Origin: a bacterium
GTDB lineage: Bacteria; Myxococcota_A; Bradymonadia; UBA7976; UBA1532
NCBI GenBank assembly: GCA_030427205.1
Contig: JAUHXC010000014.1
Location: forward strand, 124,001 to 188,000
Length of the DNA: 64,000 nucleotides
Reading direction: 5' to 3'
The notes under the pieces are model-generated. The model made no database searches and had not been told where the DNA came from. It saw only the letters and a program-made list of their open reading frames with translations. Made by a program: the position numbers and the translations under genes. This document shows positions 7,863-19,600 of the stretch, piece by piece. Within the stretch, counting starts at the first letter, position 1, and every line of letters begins with the position of its first letter.

Positions 7863-10800
7863 CGTGTCATGCGTCAGCCAGCGGCGGATGGCATGGCATT
7901 CAGGGGTCGCCGCGAAGACGATGAGATCCCGGGCGATGTCGCTGTCGGCGACCAGCTGGCGCAGCTCGTCCTCGGCCAGCGCCGCCCGCGGCCGATCGTC
8001 GAAGTCGAGCAGGCGCAGCATCTCCATGGCGCCGCCGAAGCCATCGGCGAGGGCCAGCGCCAGCCGGTTGTCGAACAGCTCGAGGCCCGCCCGCAGCCCG
8101 GCGACGCCCTGCCGCCGGACCTCGTCGGCGGCCCTGCGGGCGATCTCGACGGTCTGCGGGTGGTCGTCCAGCGCGCCGATATAGGGTTCGAGCGCCGCCT
8201 TGAAGCGCTCCACCTGGCGCCGATCGCGCCCGCGCAGCGGGAAGTCGGCGCCCATCACGTCGAACAGGGCCCCGAAGAAGGCCCGGCTCTCCCGCTGGCG
8301 CAGCTGCCGCGCGGCGAGGGTGCCGAAGGCGACCGGGGCCATCGTGCGCGCGAGCAGGAAGCTGCGCCCGGCGGCGTCGGCGCTCTCGACGATGGCCGAG
8401 CCGAGCACGAGCCGCAGCCCGTCGTCCCCCGGCTCGACGCTGACCGAGTAGGGGCGCTCGGGGTTCTGCACCAGCTCCATCTCGTCGAGCCCGAGCAGCC
8501 GCGCGTAGCGCCGGGCCATCTGGCCGAGCGGCGCGTCCACCGCGATCGGCTCGCCGCCCATGCCCGATGTCCGCCGGCGCCCTTCGGCCAGCACCGGCTC
8601 GACGAGCAGCGGCGCGAGCTCGGCGAGCAGCTCGGCGAGCGGCGTCGGCACGGTCTGCGGGCGGACCGAGAGCGCCAGCGCCCGGGGCAGGGGCTCACGG
8701 CGTGGGCTCGGCGCGCCGCGGATCACCTCGCCTTCGATCCAGCGGGCGGCGTCGTCGATCCACGTCGTTATCGGGCCGTCGACCGTCTGCGCCAGGTCGC
8801 GCCAGGCGCTGAGGTCGAGCGGCGCGAGCTTGAGCCGCTCGACGGCGAGCTGGCCCGGGCCGAGGGGCACCGTCAGCTTGCCCGACGCGTGCGGCTGGGG
8901 CGGCTCTTCGCGCCCGCGGGTGTAGGTGGCCGTGGAGGCGTCGAGGTCGATCGACGGGCTCTCACCCGCCCGCGCCGTCCCCCGGCCCACCGCGGTGAGC
9001 GAGCCCGACGGCGCGCGATCGATGTCGGGCTGCAGCAGGTTGACCACGTCGGAGCTGGAGGGCCGCTCGACCGAGCCGCTCGGCAGCGCGTCGAGCAGGG
9101 CGGCGGCGGCGCTGCTCGATGAGCCCGGCCCGCCCGTCCTCAGCGCGTCGAGGTCAACGGCGGGCATCGAGCCGGTCGCGGCGTCGGGCGAGACCGTCTG
9201 CAGCGAGCCGGTCTCGCCGGTGGCGTCGAAGGTGCCGGCGTGCTCGGTGAGCACGGCGAGATCGTCTTCGATGGAGTCGTCGAGCGGGGAGGGGATGACC
9301 ACCGCTTCGACGGGTCGGTCGGCGATCGGCGAGACCGGCGGGCTCGGCGCGGGCCCCAGATCGAGGTTGTCGAGCGCGTCGTCGAGATCGCTGTCGTCGT
9401 CGACGGCCGGGCGGTCGGGCTCGAGGTCGAAGACCGCGCCGAGCGCGCTGCTGAGGCCGGCGTCCAGACCGGCGCCGAGATCGAGCGGGCCGTCGAGGTC
9501 GGCGCTGGCGCCCAGGTCGAGATCGGCTTCGGAGCCCAGGTCGCTGTCCAGCTCGCCAGCGAGGTGCAGCCGGGGGCCCGCTTCGCTGTCGAGGCCGTCG
9601 AAGGCGGCTTCCAGATCGTCGCCGTCTGCCGCGAGTGGTCCGTCCGGGCGTGCAGGCGGGCGGATCGCGCCCGGATCGTCGGCCAGCGCCTCGTCGACCT
9701 CCGACGCCAGCTCGCCGGCCAGGTCGAAGACGTCGTCCTCGGGCGGCGGCGGAGGGGTCGAGGGGATCGTGCGGGTCGAGCCGGTCGGCGCGTCGGGCTC
9801 CACCGGCCGCGTCGCGTCGGCGAACGCCCGATCGACCGAGGGGTCGAGGTCGAGGGCATCGAGCGAGACGTCGCTGTCGTCGAGGTCGGCGCCGTCGATC
9901 GCCCGCCGTTCGAGCCGGATGGCGCCGATGGCGTCCCGCCCGGCCGACAGGGCCCGCCCGGGCGGCTGCAGCAGCGGTTCGGACGGCGCGTCGGGCGTCG
10001 CGTGCGCCAGCCCCAGGTCCCGGGCCAGCGTCGCCAGCATCGGATCGACCGGATCGATCTCGCGGAAGGCCTCGAGGCGCTCGACGGCTTCGGCGCGCCG
10101 GCCGCGGCGCAGCAGGGCGTGCACCTGCCCCGCGCGGGCCGCGTTGAGCTCGGCGGGCTCTTCGGCGAGCTTCTCGAGGCGCTGATAGGCCATCAGGGCC
10201 AGCTCGGACTCGCCGGCGGCGAGGTAGACCTGCGCCAGCTCACCCAGGGCCTGGTCGTCGGTGCCCAGGCCGACGGCGCGGCGCAGATCTTCGATGGCGC
10301 CGGCGTGGTCGCCGAGGTGGCGGCTCTTGATGTGCCCCAGTCGGGTGTAGAGCCGGCCGAGCAGGCGGTCGTCATGGGCCGCCATGGTCGCGGTGCGATA
10401 GTGCGCGGCGGCCTCGGCGAATTGATCGAGGCTGTAGCGCAGGTCGCCGAGCCGGACGCGGGCGTCGAGGTCGGCGGGCGCGAGCTGAACCACGTCTTCC
10501 AGGGTCTCGGCGGCGGCTTTGCGCGCGCCGAGGTGATCGAGCTGCACCTCGGCGAGGCGACGCAGCAGCGGCAGGCGCTGCTCGACGCGGTCGAGGCGCT
10601 CGGCGCGGTGTACGAGCAGCGCCGCCAGCTCGTCGCGGGCCCCTTGGTGTTCGAGCATCGCCTCGGCGCGCTCGGCGGCGTCGCGGGCGCCCGGATCGCG
10701 GCGCACGGCTTCGATCCAGGTGGCCAGCGCCCCCTGCGGATCGTCGAGCTCTTCGGCGCGGATGCGGCCGGCTTCGAAGAGCCGGGCCGCGGCGCTGGGG

Positions 10801-13694
10801 CCGTGGCTCTGACGCCGGGCCAGCGCGACGAGCTGGTCGGCGCGATCGGCGGGCTCGAGCGCGCCGGCCCGATCGAGCAGCAGCCAGGCGGGCACCGGAT
10901 CGGTGGGGCAGGCGATCAGGGCCTCGCGGAACGCGTCGAGCCCCACCGAGGGCATACCCCGCGCCTCTTCGATGAGCCCCGCGCCCCACAACGCCAGCGA
11001 GGTCTCCCGCGGGTTGGCGCAGGCCTCGGCGTGCTGCAGCAACAGCTCGGCCTCGGCCCCGGCGACCCGGGTCTGGCGGTGCAGAGTCAGCAGCGCGACC
11101 CACGGGCGATCGGCCCGGGGATCGAGCTGGCGCACGCGCTCCCAGAGCACGGTGAGGTCGGCGGCGGGCAGCTCGGCGTGCTGGGCCTGCTCGGCGGCCT
11201 CGCGCCACAGGGCGAGGCTGTCGCGGCGGTTGTCGACGAGCTGAGCCAGCTGGGCCAGTCGAGCGGCGAGGCGGGCGGCGTCCCCGGTCTCGGCGGCTTC
11301 GCGCACCAGCGTCCAGGCGGCCTCGGGATCGGCGCCTTCGGTGATGGCGTCTTCGAGCGCGCCTTCGGCTTCGATCGGGTCGACCACCGCCGCGAGCTTG
11401 TGACGCGCGATCGCCTTCTGGCCCGGGGTCACGGCGCGGGCGAGGGCGCCGCGGTAGAGGTCGGCGAGGCGGGCCTCGTCCTCGTCGGTGAGGGCCAGCC
11501 GCTCGAGGGCCCACATGGCCGGCGCCGACGGGGTGAGCGCCGCGGCTTCTTCATACGCCGCCCGCGCGCCATCGCGGTCGTCGAGCCGCTCGAGGCGCAC
11601 GTCGGCCAGCCGGATGAGCACCACCGCCCGGGCGCGGGGGTCTTCGAGCCGCGTGGCCCGCCCGGCCAGCACCCGATCCAGCGCCGCCCAGCGCTCGCTC
11701 TGACGATACAGCCGCTCGAGCCCGGCCACCGCCTCCGGCGCGCCGGGTCGCATGGCGAGCAGGGCCTCGTAGCACTCGATCGCGTCGTCGGGCTGGTCGA
11801 GGCGGAACTCGTGCAGCTCGGCCAGCTTGCCCAGCAGCGCCGGTCGTCGGGAGTCGTCGGGCGGCAGGCTGTCGAGCTCGTGGCGGTGCAGCGCAGCCAG
11901 ATCGCGCCAGCGGCCGTGCTGGTGCAGCTGCCGGCCGAGGCCGCGCAGCGCCGGCAGCCAGCTCGGGTCGAGCCGCAACGTCTCGCGCCACGTCGCTTCG
12001 GCGCCTTCGGGGTCGCCCATCTGGTGCTGCACGTCGGCGATGCGGGTCAGCACGATGCGCTGGCGATCGGCGTCGGCCCGGCCCCGCTCGGCTTCGAGGG
12101 CCGCGAGCAAGCCGGGCCAGTCGCCGCGGGCCCAGAGCAGGCGCTGCCGCGACGCGTGGGCGTAGCGGTCGTCGGGGTCGTGCTCGGCGGCGGTCTGGAA
12201 CAGCGTCAGCGCCTCTTCGGGGCGGCCGAGCGCGCCCTCGCACAGCTCGGCGAGGCGGCCGGCGACCATGGCCCGCGAGGCGGGGTGCAGCGGCCGGCTG
12301 AGGGCGCTGCGCAGCTCTTCTTCGAGGACGGGCAGGTTGCGCTGGGCGGCGAGCAGGCGCAGGCGCTCTTCGAAAGCCGACGGCAGCAGCAGCGGGGCGT
12401 CGCCCGCGGCGGCGACGGCGGCCGAGACCGCGTCGGCATAGCGTCGGCGGGCGACCTCGGCGTCGCCGTCCCGATGCAGGGCGACGTCGGCCAGGTGGGT
12501 CGCCAGCGCCGAACGCACCCGCGGGTCGACGGCGTGGTGTACGAGGCCGGCCATGGCCCGGCGCCAGTCTTCGGTGCTCTCGGTCCGCCACGCGCAGCGG
12601 CGCAGCGCTGCGAGCGCCGGCAGGGCCTCGGCGTCGGCGCCCGCGGCGCGGCGATAGGCGGCGCAGGCGTCGTCGAGGTCGCCGCCGCCGGCCTCGACGT
12701 TCAGGCCGATGCGATACCACAGCCCCGGCTCGGCGCCCGCCAGCCGCTCGAGCACGGCGTTGGCCTGCTTCCACAGACCCAACCGCTCGTACAGACCGGC
12801 GATCTCGGCCATCGCCGCCGGATCGTGACCCAAGCTGGCGGCGGCCGCGCCGAGGTGGGGGCGGGCGCGCTCGGGGGCGTCGAGGCGGACGCCGAGCACC
12901 AGCGCGACGAGCACGTGCAGCCGGCCCCGCGCCCGCTCGTCGGCCATCCGCCCCACGGCGTCCTGGGCGAAGGCGACGAGGCCCTCCCAATCCTGCCGCC
13001 GCAGCAGCACGCGCACGATGCCCGCCAGGGCCGGCGCGTGGTCGGGCGCGTCGTCGAACGCCGCGCGGAACGCGCTCAGCGCCGCGTCGTCGTCGCGGTG
13101 GGCCGCCTCGTGCACACGGCCGGCCTCGACGCGCAGCTTCGCCCGCGCCTCGCCGTCCTCCGTCAGATCGAGTCGCCGCTCGAGCACCAGCAGGCGGGCG
13201 CTGGGGTCATCGGCGTCGCTGAGCAGCTGCAGCCGCGCCAGCAACATGCGGTCGTCGGGCGCCTGGGCCAGCGCCTCCCGGGCGCAGGCCGCCGCCGCCG
13301 CCCGCTCGCCGAGTCGATCGTGCAACAGCGCGCACAATCGCGACAGCAGCGAGACCCGGGCCGTGCCCGACGTGGCCTGCAGCGCCGACTCGAGCCACTC
13401 CCGGGCCTCGGCCCAGTCGCTCTCGCGCTCGGCCTGATCGGCGAGAGCCCGCGCGGCGCTGGGATCGTCCGGATCGAGGGTGTGGGCCTCGGCGTACAGG
13501 GCGCGACCCCGCGGCGCGTCATTGAGCTCGGCGAGGCAAATCCGGCCCGCCTCACAGAGATGGCGCGCGGCGAGGCGAGGTTCGGGCGCGTGGGCCGCCT
13601 CGTCGCGATACAGCTCGACGAGGCTCTGCCACCACTCGCCGGGATCGTCGGCGTCGAAGCGCGGCCCGTGGGGGTTGTGGGTCGTCGCGCGCAT
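7857..13694 (-). CDS. giant tetratricopeptide-repeat protein (about 1945 residues)
   Basis: No named family is recognised. Roughly residues 20-1250 are helical repeats of TPR type, such as ALYAEAHTLDPDDPSAARAL, ending near GELAQVYLAAGESELALMAYQRL. An acidic low-complexity linker (about 1265-1600) is rich in Asp, Leu, Ala and Pro. A C-terminal globular domain (about 1610-1945) resembles the end of the upstream neighbour. No signal peptide or membrane helix is seen. The start is ATG at 13694, overlapping the upstream stop (ATGA); in-frame codons further upstream run through the neighbour and encode Arg-rich sequence. TPR arrays are protein-protein scaffolds, so a scaffold in a cytoplasmic or envelope-associated machine is the plausible but unproven role. 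Confidence 0.85.
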   Translation of the reverse strand: MRATTHNPHGPRFDADDPGEWWQSLVELYRDEAAHAPEPRLAARHLCEAGRICLAELNDAPRGRALYAEAHTLDPDDPSAARALADQAERESDWAEAREWLESALQATSGTARVSLLSRLCALLHDRLGERAAAAACAREALAQAPDDRMLLARLQLLSDADDPSARLLVLERRLDLTEDGEARAKLRVEAGRVHEAAHRDDDAALSAFRAAFDDAPDHAPALAGIVRVLLRRQDWEGLVAFAQDAVGRMADERARGRLHVLVALVLGVRLDAPERARPHLGAAAASLGHDPAAMAEIAGLYERLGLWKQANAVLERLAGAEPGLWYRIGLNVEAGGGDLDDACAAYRRAAGADAEALPALAALRRCAWRTESTEDWRRAMAGLVHHAVDPRVRSALATHLADVALHRDGDAEVARRRYADAVSAAVAAAGDAPLLLPSAFEERLRLLAAQRNLPVLEEELRSALSRPLHPASRAMVAGRLAELCEGALGRPEEALTLFQTAAEHDPDDRYAHASRQRLLWARGDWPGLLAALEAERGRADADRQRIVLTRIADVQHQMGDPEGAEATWRETLRLDPSWLPALRGLGRQLHQHGRWRDLAALHRHELDSLPPDDSRRPALLGKLAELHEFRLDQPDDAIECYEALLAMRPGAPEAVAGLERLYRQSERWAALDRVLAGRATRLEDPRARAVVLIRLADVRLERLDDRDGARAAYEEAAALTPSAPAMWALERLALTDEDEARLADLYRGALARAVTPGQKAIARHKLAAVVDPIEAEGALEDAITEGADPEAAWTLVREAAETGDAARLAARLAQLAQLVDNRRDSLALWREAAEQAQHAELPAADLTVLWERVRQLDPRADRPWVALLTLHRQTRVAGAEAELLLQHAEACANPRETSLALWGAGLIEEARGMPSVGLDAFREALIACPTDPVPAWLLLDRAGALEPADRADQLVALARRQSHGPSAAARLFEAGRIRAEELDDPQGALATWIEAVRRDPGARDAAERAEAMLEHQGARDELAALLVHRAERLDRVEQRLPLLRRLAEVQLDHLGARKAAAETLEDVVQLAPADLDARVRLGDLRYSLDQFAEAAAHYRTATMAAHDDRLLGRLYTRLGHIKSRHLGDHAGAIEDLRRAVGLGTDDQALGELAQVYLAAGESELALMAYQRLEKLAEEPAELNAARAGQVHALLRRGRRAEAVERLEAFREIDPVDPMLATLARDLGLAHATPDAPSEPLLQPPGRALSAGRDAIGAIRLERRAIDGADLDDSDVSLDALDLDPSVDRAFADATRPVEPDAPTGSTRTIPSTPPPPPEDDVFDLAGELASEVDEALADDPGAIRPPARPDGPLAADGDDLEAAFDGLDSEAGPRLHLAGELDSDLGSEADLDLGASADLDGPLDLGAGLDAGLSSALGAVFDLEPDRPAVDDDSDLDDALDNLDLGPAPSPPVSPIADRPVEAVVIPSPLDDSIEDDLAVLTEHAGTFDATGETGSLQTVSPDAATGSMPAVDLDALRTGGPGSSSSAAAALLDALPSGSVERPSSSDVVNLLQPDIDRAPSGSLTAVGRGTARAGESPSIDLDASTATYTRGREEPPQPHASGKLTVPLGPGQLAVERLKLAPLDLSAWRDLAQTVDGPITTWIDDAARWIEGEVIRGAPSPRREPLPRALALSVRPQTVPTPLAELLAELAPLLVEPVLAEGRRRTSGMGGEPIAVDAPLGQMARRYARLLGLDEMELVQNPERPYSVSVEPGDDGLRLVLGSAIVESADAAGRSFLLARTMAPVAFGTLAARQLRQRESRAFFGALFDVMGADFPLRGRDRRQVERFKAALEPYIGALDDHPQTVEIARRAADEVRRQGVAGLRAGLELFDNRLALALADGFGGAMEMLRLLDFDDRPRAALAEDELRQLVADSDIARDLIVFAATPECHAIRRWLTHDTG

Positions 13695-16600
13695 CAGCCG
13701 GCCCTCCCCGAGAGGCCCAGGGCGAGCACCCGGCGCAGGCGGGCGTGATCGGCGCCGAGGGCGTAGGTCAGCAGCGCTCGCCCGGCGGGCGCGCTGTCGA
13801 GAGCCGCGAGCACCCCGCCGCTGCGGCGGGCGGCCTCGGCGGCGGCGGCGTCGGGGAAGACGACCGCGTCGAGCGCGATCTGCAGATCGCCGCAGCACAG
13901 CAGGCCAGCCCGGGCGCGGGTCGAGGCGACCGCGCGGGCGAGGCGGGCGAAGTCCACCGGGCCTTCGCTGCGCGCGGCGAGGCCGTCGAGCTGCAGCTTG
14001 ATCCGCCGCGGCAGGCGCCGGGCGCGCTCGGCGAGGCGGTCACGCAGCTCGGCGGGCACCGCGTCGGCGGCGGGCGGCTCGATCAGACCGGGGCACAGCG
14101 TCGCCGCCATGACGCCGGCGCAGCTCTCGACCCGCTCGACCCCCGGGGCCTCCAGCAGCAGCCGCCCCTCGCGCAGCCCGTCGAGCAGCTGCCCGACCGC
14201 GAACGCCTGCCGGGATTCCAGCGGGCCGGCGAGCGCTGCCTGGGGGACGGCGATGGCCGGCCGCGGCAGGTAGAGCCCCCGGAATCGCACGACGCTGCGC
14301 CCGCCGTTGTGCAGCTCGACGTCGTCGACGCCCAGCCCGGCGGCGAGCCGGCGGAACTCGGCCTGCCACTCGGGGAAGCTGCGCCGCGAGAGGCGGGCGA
14401 CGCCGGCGGGCATCGCCCCGGCGAGCACCTCGGTCAGCACCAGGGCGAACGCGTCGAAGATCATGCGCGCCCGGCCGCGCTCGCCGGCGTCTTCGAGCAG
14501 CGTACGCCGCAGCTCGTCGCCGAGCGGCCGGGCGAAGTCCACCGAGACCCGCTTGTGCGCCGCCTCGACCCAGCGTCGGGTGCGTTCATCAGCCAGGCCG
14601 AGCCAGCACAGCGCCTCGCCGACCAGCAGCTGCCCGTCGCGATCGCCGCGGCGGGCGTGCAGGCGCGCCAGATCGCCGAGGGCTTCGGGGTCGGGCCGCT
14701 CGGCGATCGCCCGCCGACGGGCCTCGACCGCGCGGTCCAGCGCGTCCTCGACGTGCTCGATCGGCACCGCGTCGGGCGGCGCGTTGCCCGCCTCTTCGAG
14801 CAGACGCCACACCGCCCGCAGCTGGCTCGGATCGAGCTCGATCGCCCGCTTGAACCAGCCCGCCGCACGCCGCGGATCGCCGTAGACCCGGGCGAAGATC
14901 TCGCCGATGGCCAGCGCCCGCTCGGCGCGCGCGCTCGGATCGGGCTCGAGCTTCATCAGCCGGCGGAAGATCTGGACCACGCCCTTCCACTTCTGCGCGG
15001 CGGCGAGCAGCTCGGCGAGCAGCTCGAGGGTCTCGGCATCGTCAGGCGCCGCTTTGAGCACGCGCTCGGCGAGCACTCGCGCTTTCTCCGACTCCCCCCG
15101 GGTCTGCCACGCGCGGGCTTGACCGCGCATCGCGTCGAGGCGCATCCGGCCGCCGTCGGCGCGGGCGGCGAGGGCGAAGCAGGCGTCCGCGTCGGCGGAT
15201 TGGCCGGCGCGGCCGGCGATCTGCGCGGCGAGCAGGGCGGTCTCGGGGTCGGCGGCTTCGGCCGACAGCTCGCGCCGCAAGACGCGCCACGCCCCGGGCA
15301 GATCCTCGAACCGGTCGGCGAGCAGCCGGGCGAGCTCGCGGGCCACCGGGCGGCGGCGCGCGGGATCGGCGATGGCCGCGAGGCGCCGTTGGTGCAGCTC
15401 GGCCAGCTTGCTCCACTCGCCCGCGGCCCGCAGCCGCTCGCCCAACGCGCGGGCGGCGTCGTCGTCGGCGGGGTTGATCTCCACCGCCTGGGTCAGCAGG
15501 CGCTGGACCTGCGCCGGCGCCTCGCCCCGGGCCTCGGCCTCGATGGCCACCGCGTGGTGCGCCGCCGCCGCCGGACCCGGCGCCCGCAGCACGCCGGTGA
15601 GCGTGCGCGACACCTCGGTGCTCGCGGCCGGATCGTCCGCCGCGCGCGCCAGCCGCCGCTGGGCGAGCAGGGCCGGCAGCGACGTGGGATCCATCGCCAG
15701 CAGGGCCTCGACGGCTTCGTGCACCGACGGGCGGTCGTCGATGCGCAGGCCGTGGCCGATGATCGCCGTCAAGAGCGCGGTGCGGCCCGGCTCGTCTTCG
15801 TAGTCCAGCCGGGTCCACAGGGCCTCGACGAGGCCCGGCAGGTCGCCGGCCTCCTCCAGCCGACGCCGATAGGTGGCGAAGAGATCACCGCGCTCCGGAT
15901 GGGCCGCGTAGAGCGCGCCGGCCGCTTCGAGCGACGTCGTCTCACCGCGGGCCAGGGCGCGCCACGCCACCGCGGTCCGCGGGTCATCTACCGCGGCGGC
16001 GACCCGATCGAGCGCCGCGGTGCGCGCGTCGGCGTCCTGCTCGAGATCGGCGGCGCGGGCCTGACCCAGCGCCTCGGCGACCGCGCCGGCCGGCCGCCAG
16101 TCACCGCGCTCCATCGCCGCCAAGCGCAAGGCGCCGGCGCGGGCTGCGGCGCACTCGGGGTCGGCCTCGACGGCGCGGCGGTAGGCATCGGCCGCGAGCG
16201 CCGGCGCCTCCAGACGCAGCTCCCACAGCGCGCCCGAGCGCGCCAGCAGCACCGCGCGGGCCCGGCCTTCGGTCAGGGTGGCCTGCTCTTCGAGCGTATC
16301 GGCGAGCATGCGCCAGTGGTCGGTGCGCTCGCAGGCCAGCGCCAGCAGGGCCAGCGAGCCGGCGTCGGCGGCGCGATCCATCGTACCCGCGGCGCGCGCG
16401 CGGGCCCGCCAGCGGATGAGGAACTCGGCGGCCTCGTCGGGCCGGCCGGCCGCGAGCAGGGCCTCGGCCATCGGCAGCGCCAGCACCGGCGACGGATGGG
16501 CGGCCAGGTCATGGGCCTCCATCTGCTGCACGAGCTCGCCGGTGCGTCCCAGCCGCAGGGCGGTGCGCATCAGGCCGTCGATCGCGCCCAGCGCCTCGGG

Positions 16601-19600
16601 GTCCCGGGCCAACGCCTCGCGGTAGATGGGCAGCGCCTCGGCGGCCGCCGCCAGCGGGTCGCCGTCGAGCTCCTGCAGCTGCGCGGCCCGCAGCAGCTTC
16701 GTCGCCCGCAGCCCGTCCAGATCACGCCGGGCGTCGCCGTCCAGCCGGCCCCAGCGCAGGTCGACCTCGATACGCGCCGCGGTATTGCCCAGCAGCGCAA
16801 AGGTCTCGCTGGCCCGGCGCAGGGCGTAGGGGTGGCTCGGCGCCAGCGCCAGGGTCCGGGCGGCCACGCGGGCGGCGTTCTCCGGGTCGTCGAGGTGCAC
16901 CCGCAGGGCGTCGGCGGCCGACAGCAGCGGCCCGATCGCCTCCAGCGGCGCGCCCTTCTGCCGCTGGACCCAGCCCAGGATCAACGCCGTGCGCTCCCGC
17001 CAGCGGCCATGGCGGACGTAGAGCCGATCCATGGCCTCGAACGCCGGCAGGAACCGCGGATCGACCGCCAGCGCGCGCTTGTAGACGTCGAGGGCCACCG
17101 GCGCGTCGCCGGTCTCTTCCAGCAGGCGCGCCAGTCGATAATAGCGATCGACCAGCGTGGTGACGGTGCGCCGGCGCTCGGCCGCCGCCTGCGGCTGACG
17201 CAGCGCGGCCTCCAGCTCGCGGATCTCGTCGGCGTAGCGATCCTGAATGGCGTCGAGCCGACCCCGCCGCAGATCGAGGCGACCCAGCGCGGCCAGGGCG
17301 GCGCTCATGGTGGGCAGCGCCGCCAGCGCCCGGCCGAAGTCCTGCTCGGCGGCGTTGTCATCGCCGAGTATCTGCTGAGCCACCAGCCCCATCTGGTAGG
17401 CCGCGTCCGCCCGCTCCTCGGCCGTATGCGAGAGCTGCGCGAGCCGGTCGAGGTGCTGCCGCAGGGCCCCGTGATCACCCAGGCGCCGGGCGAGCTCGGC
17501 GGCGCGATGCAGCGCGTACGGATCGTCGGGCAGCGAGCGCAGCGCGTGGTGGTATTCGCCGAGGGCCTCGGTCCGCCGGCCCAGCTGGTCCAGCGCCAGA
17601 CCGGCCTTGACGAAGATCTCGGCCAGCTCGTGCTGGGCCAGCGTCTCCGACAGCGCGCCGCCCTCGTAGTCGGCCATCACCCGGTCGAAGCGGGCGCGCA
17701 GCGCCGACAGCCACAGCGACATGCGGCCCCGGGCCAGGGCGTGGCGCTCGATGGCCGCGAAGACCGCCGGGACCCCGCCGCGCCGTCGGATCGCCTCTTC
17801 GAGCAGCAGCTCGGCCTGCTGCAGGTCGAACGCCTCGGCGCGCGCCGCCGAGCGCACGCGGTCGAGGGCCAGGGCGCTCCACCACACCGGGCCTTCCGCC
17901 GCTTCGAGCAGGTCGTCGAGGGCTTCGAGGCGCGCGTCGGGTGCGCCGGTCGCGGTCAGCAGCAGGTAGCGCGCGAGGCGGCTCGCCGCGTGCGGGCGGG
18001 CATTCGAGGCGCGGGCCCATTGCCACAGCGCTTGCTCGTCGTCGCCGAGCGCCGTGCGGGCGAGATGCCCCGCGCGATGGCGGGTATCGCCGTCGGCCTC
18101 CCGCGGATCGTCGCCGCTGCCGGCGTGCACGAGCCGGTCGAGCAGCTCGTCGTGCAGCCCCGCCTCGTCGAGCAGCGCCTGCAACGCCCAGCGGCTCAGG
18201 GCGACGTCCGGATCGTTCTCCAGCGCCGCCCGCAGCGCCTCGAGCGCGACCGCCTCGTCGCCCAACGGGCGGTGGGCGATCACCCCCAGCCCATGCATCA
18301 ACGCCGCCAGCCGACCGCGCTCGGGCTCGCTCGACGCCTCGTCGATGAGGAAGCACGCCAGCCGGTGGGCCCAGGTCTGCTCGGCGGGCAGCCGCAGGGT
18401 CAGCCGGGGCACCACCGCCGGGCCGTCGGGCGGCGCCGCGCGCTCGATGGCCAGCGAGCCGGGCGGGAAGGAGCCCACCGCGTTGCGGGCGCCGAACGGC
18501 GGGATGATGCCGATGAACGGCGCGCCGAGCTGCTCGACCAGCGCCGGATCGAGCGCGCCGCCCAGATCGGCCCCCTGCCAGCCCGGACGGAGCCCGCCCA
18601 GGCCGTCATCCGCGTCGTCGGGCCCGTCCAGCGGCAGCATCGAGGGCGTCGGCTCGATCGCGAGCGCCGGGGTGTCGTCGTCGCCCACGACGGCGTCGTC
18701 GTGAGCCAGGGCGCCGTCGTGCTCGCCGAACAGCGCCTCCCCGAACAGCGCCTCCCCGAACAGCGCCTCGCCCGCCGCGGGCGCGAGGGGCAGGGGCGCC
18801 GGCGCCGGATCCACGTCGACGGTGGCCTCGGCGAACGCCCGATCGAGGGCGATGTCCGTCGAATCCTCCACCGGATCGACCGGCTCGAGCAGCCGGGCGA
18901 GCTCGACCGGCTCCCGGCTCAGGGCGGCCAGCGCCGAGCGCCGATCCGGCGGCGCGTCGAGGGCGTCCTCTTCGAAGAAGACATAGCCGTCGGCGAACGC
19001 GTCGAAGTCATCGTCCAGGCCCGGCAGCGCCTCGCCGTCTTCGGGCAGCTCGAGGATCTCCAGCTCGCCCAGCCGGGGATACTCGACCCGGACCACCCGC
19101 CGCTCCGGGCCGTCTTCGAGCACCTCCTCGACCATCATCACTTCGGGATCGTCGGCGTCGGCGATGCGCTCGCCCCGCCGCTCGGCCGACCGCCGGATCA
19201 GCAACTCGAGCGCCGCCTGCACCTGCGCGGCAGACGGCGCGACCGGCCCGCTGGGCGCCTCGGTGAGGGTGGGGGACTCGCTGGCGACCTCCTGCGAGGC
19301 CGGCGGCCCATCGTCTCGGGGCAGCGCGCCGTCCAGCGCGAGGTACGCCGCCTCGGGGCTCGGCGCCCGCGCCTCGACGGCGGGCAGCTCGCCGGTCATC
19401 CGTCGGCCGCCGCGATCCTGCTGCAGCCGGGAGAACGGATCGCCGAGCGCGCGCGTCTCGTCCTCCAAGCCACCGCGCACCGGCGCCGCGAACGGATCGT
19501 CGAAGGGCATCGAGGCCGGCTTCGACGGCGGCTCGGGCTCGTCGTCCCACTGCTCGGCGGCCAGGGCCCAGAGATCGGCGTCGGGCGCGATCGGCGCCGG

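Noticed and set aside
9240..13748. A + strand open frame of about 1500 codons opposite the TPR gene
   Set aside because: Same mirror effect; no motifs, no ribosome site, and it crosses TPR repeats on the other strand.
13694..13898. Upstream extension of the first giant TPR gene
   Set aside because: The added residues are Arg-rich and overlap the end of the neighbouring TPR gene; the ATG in ATGA is the better start.
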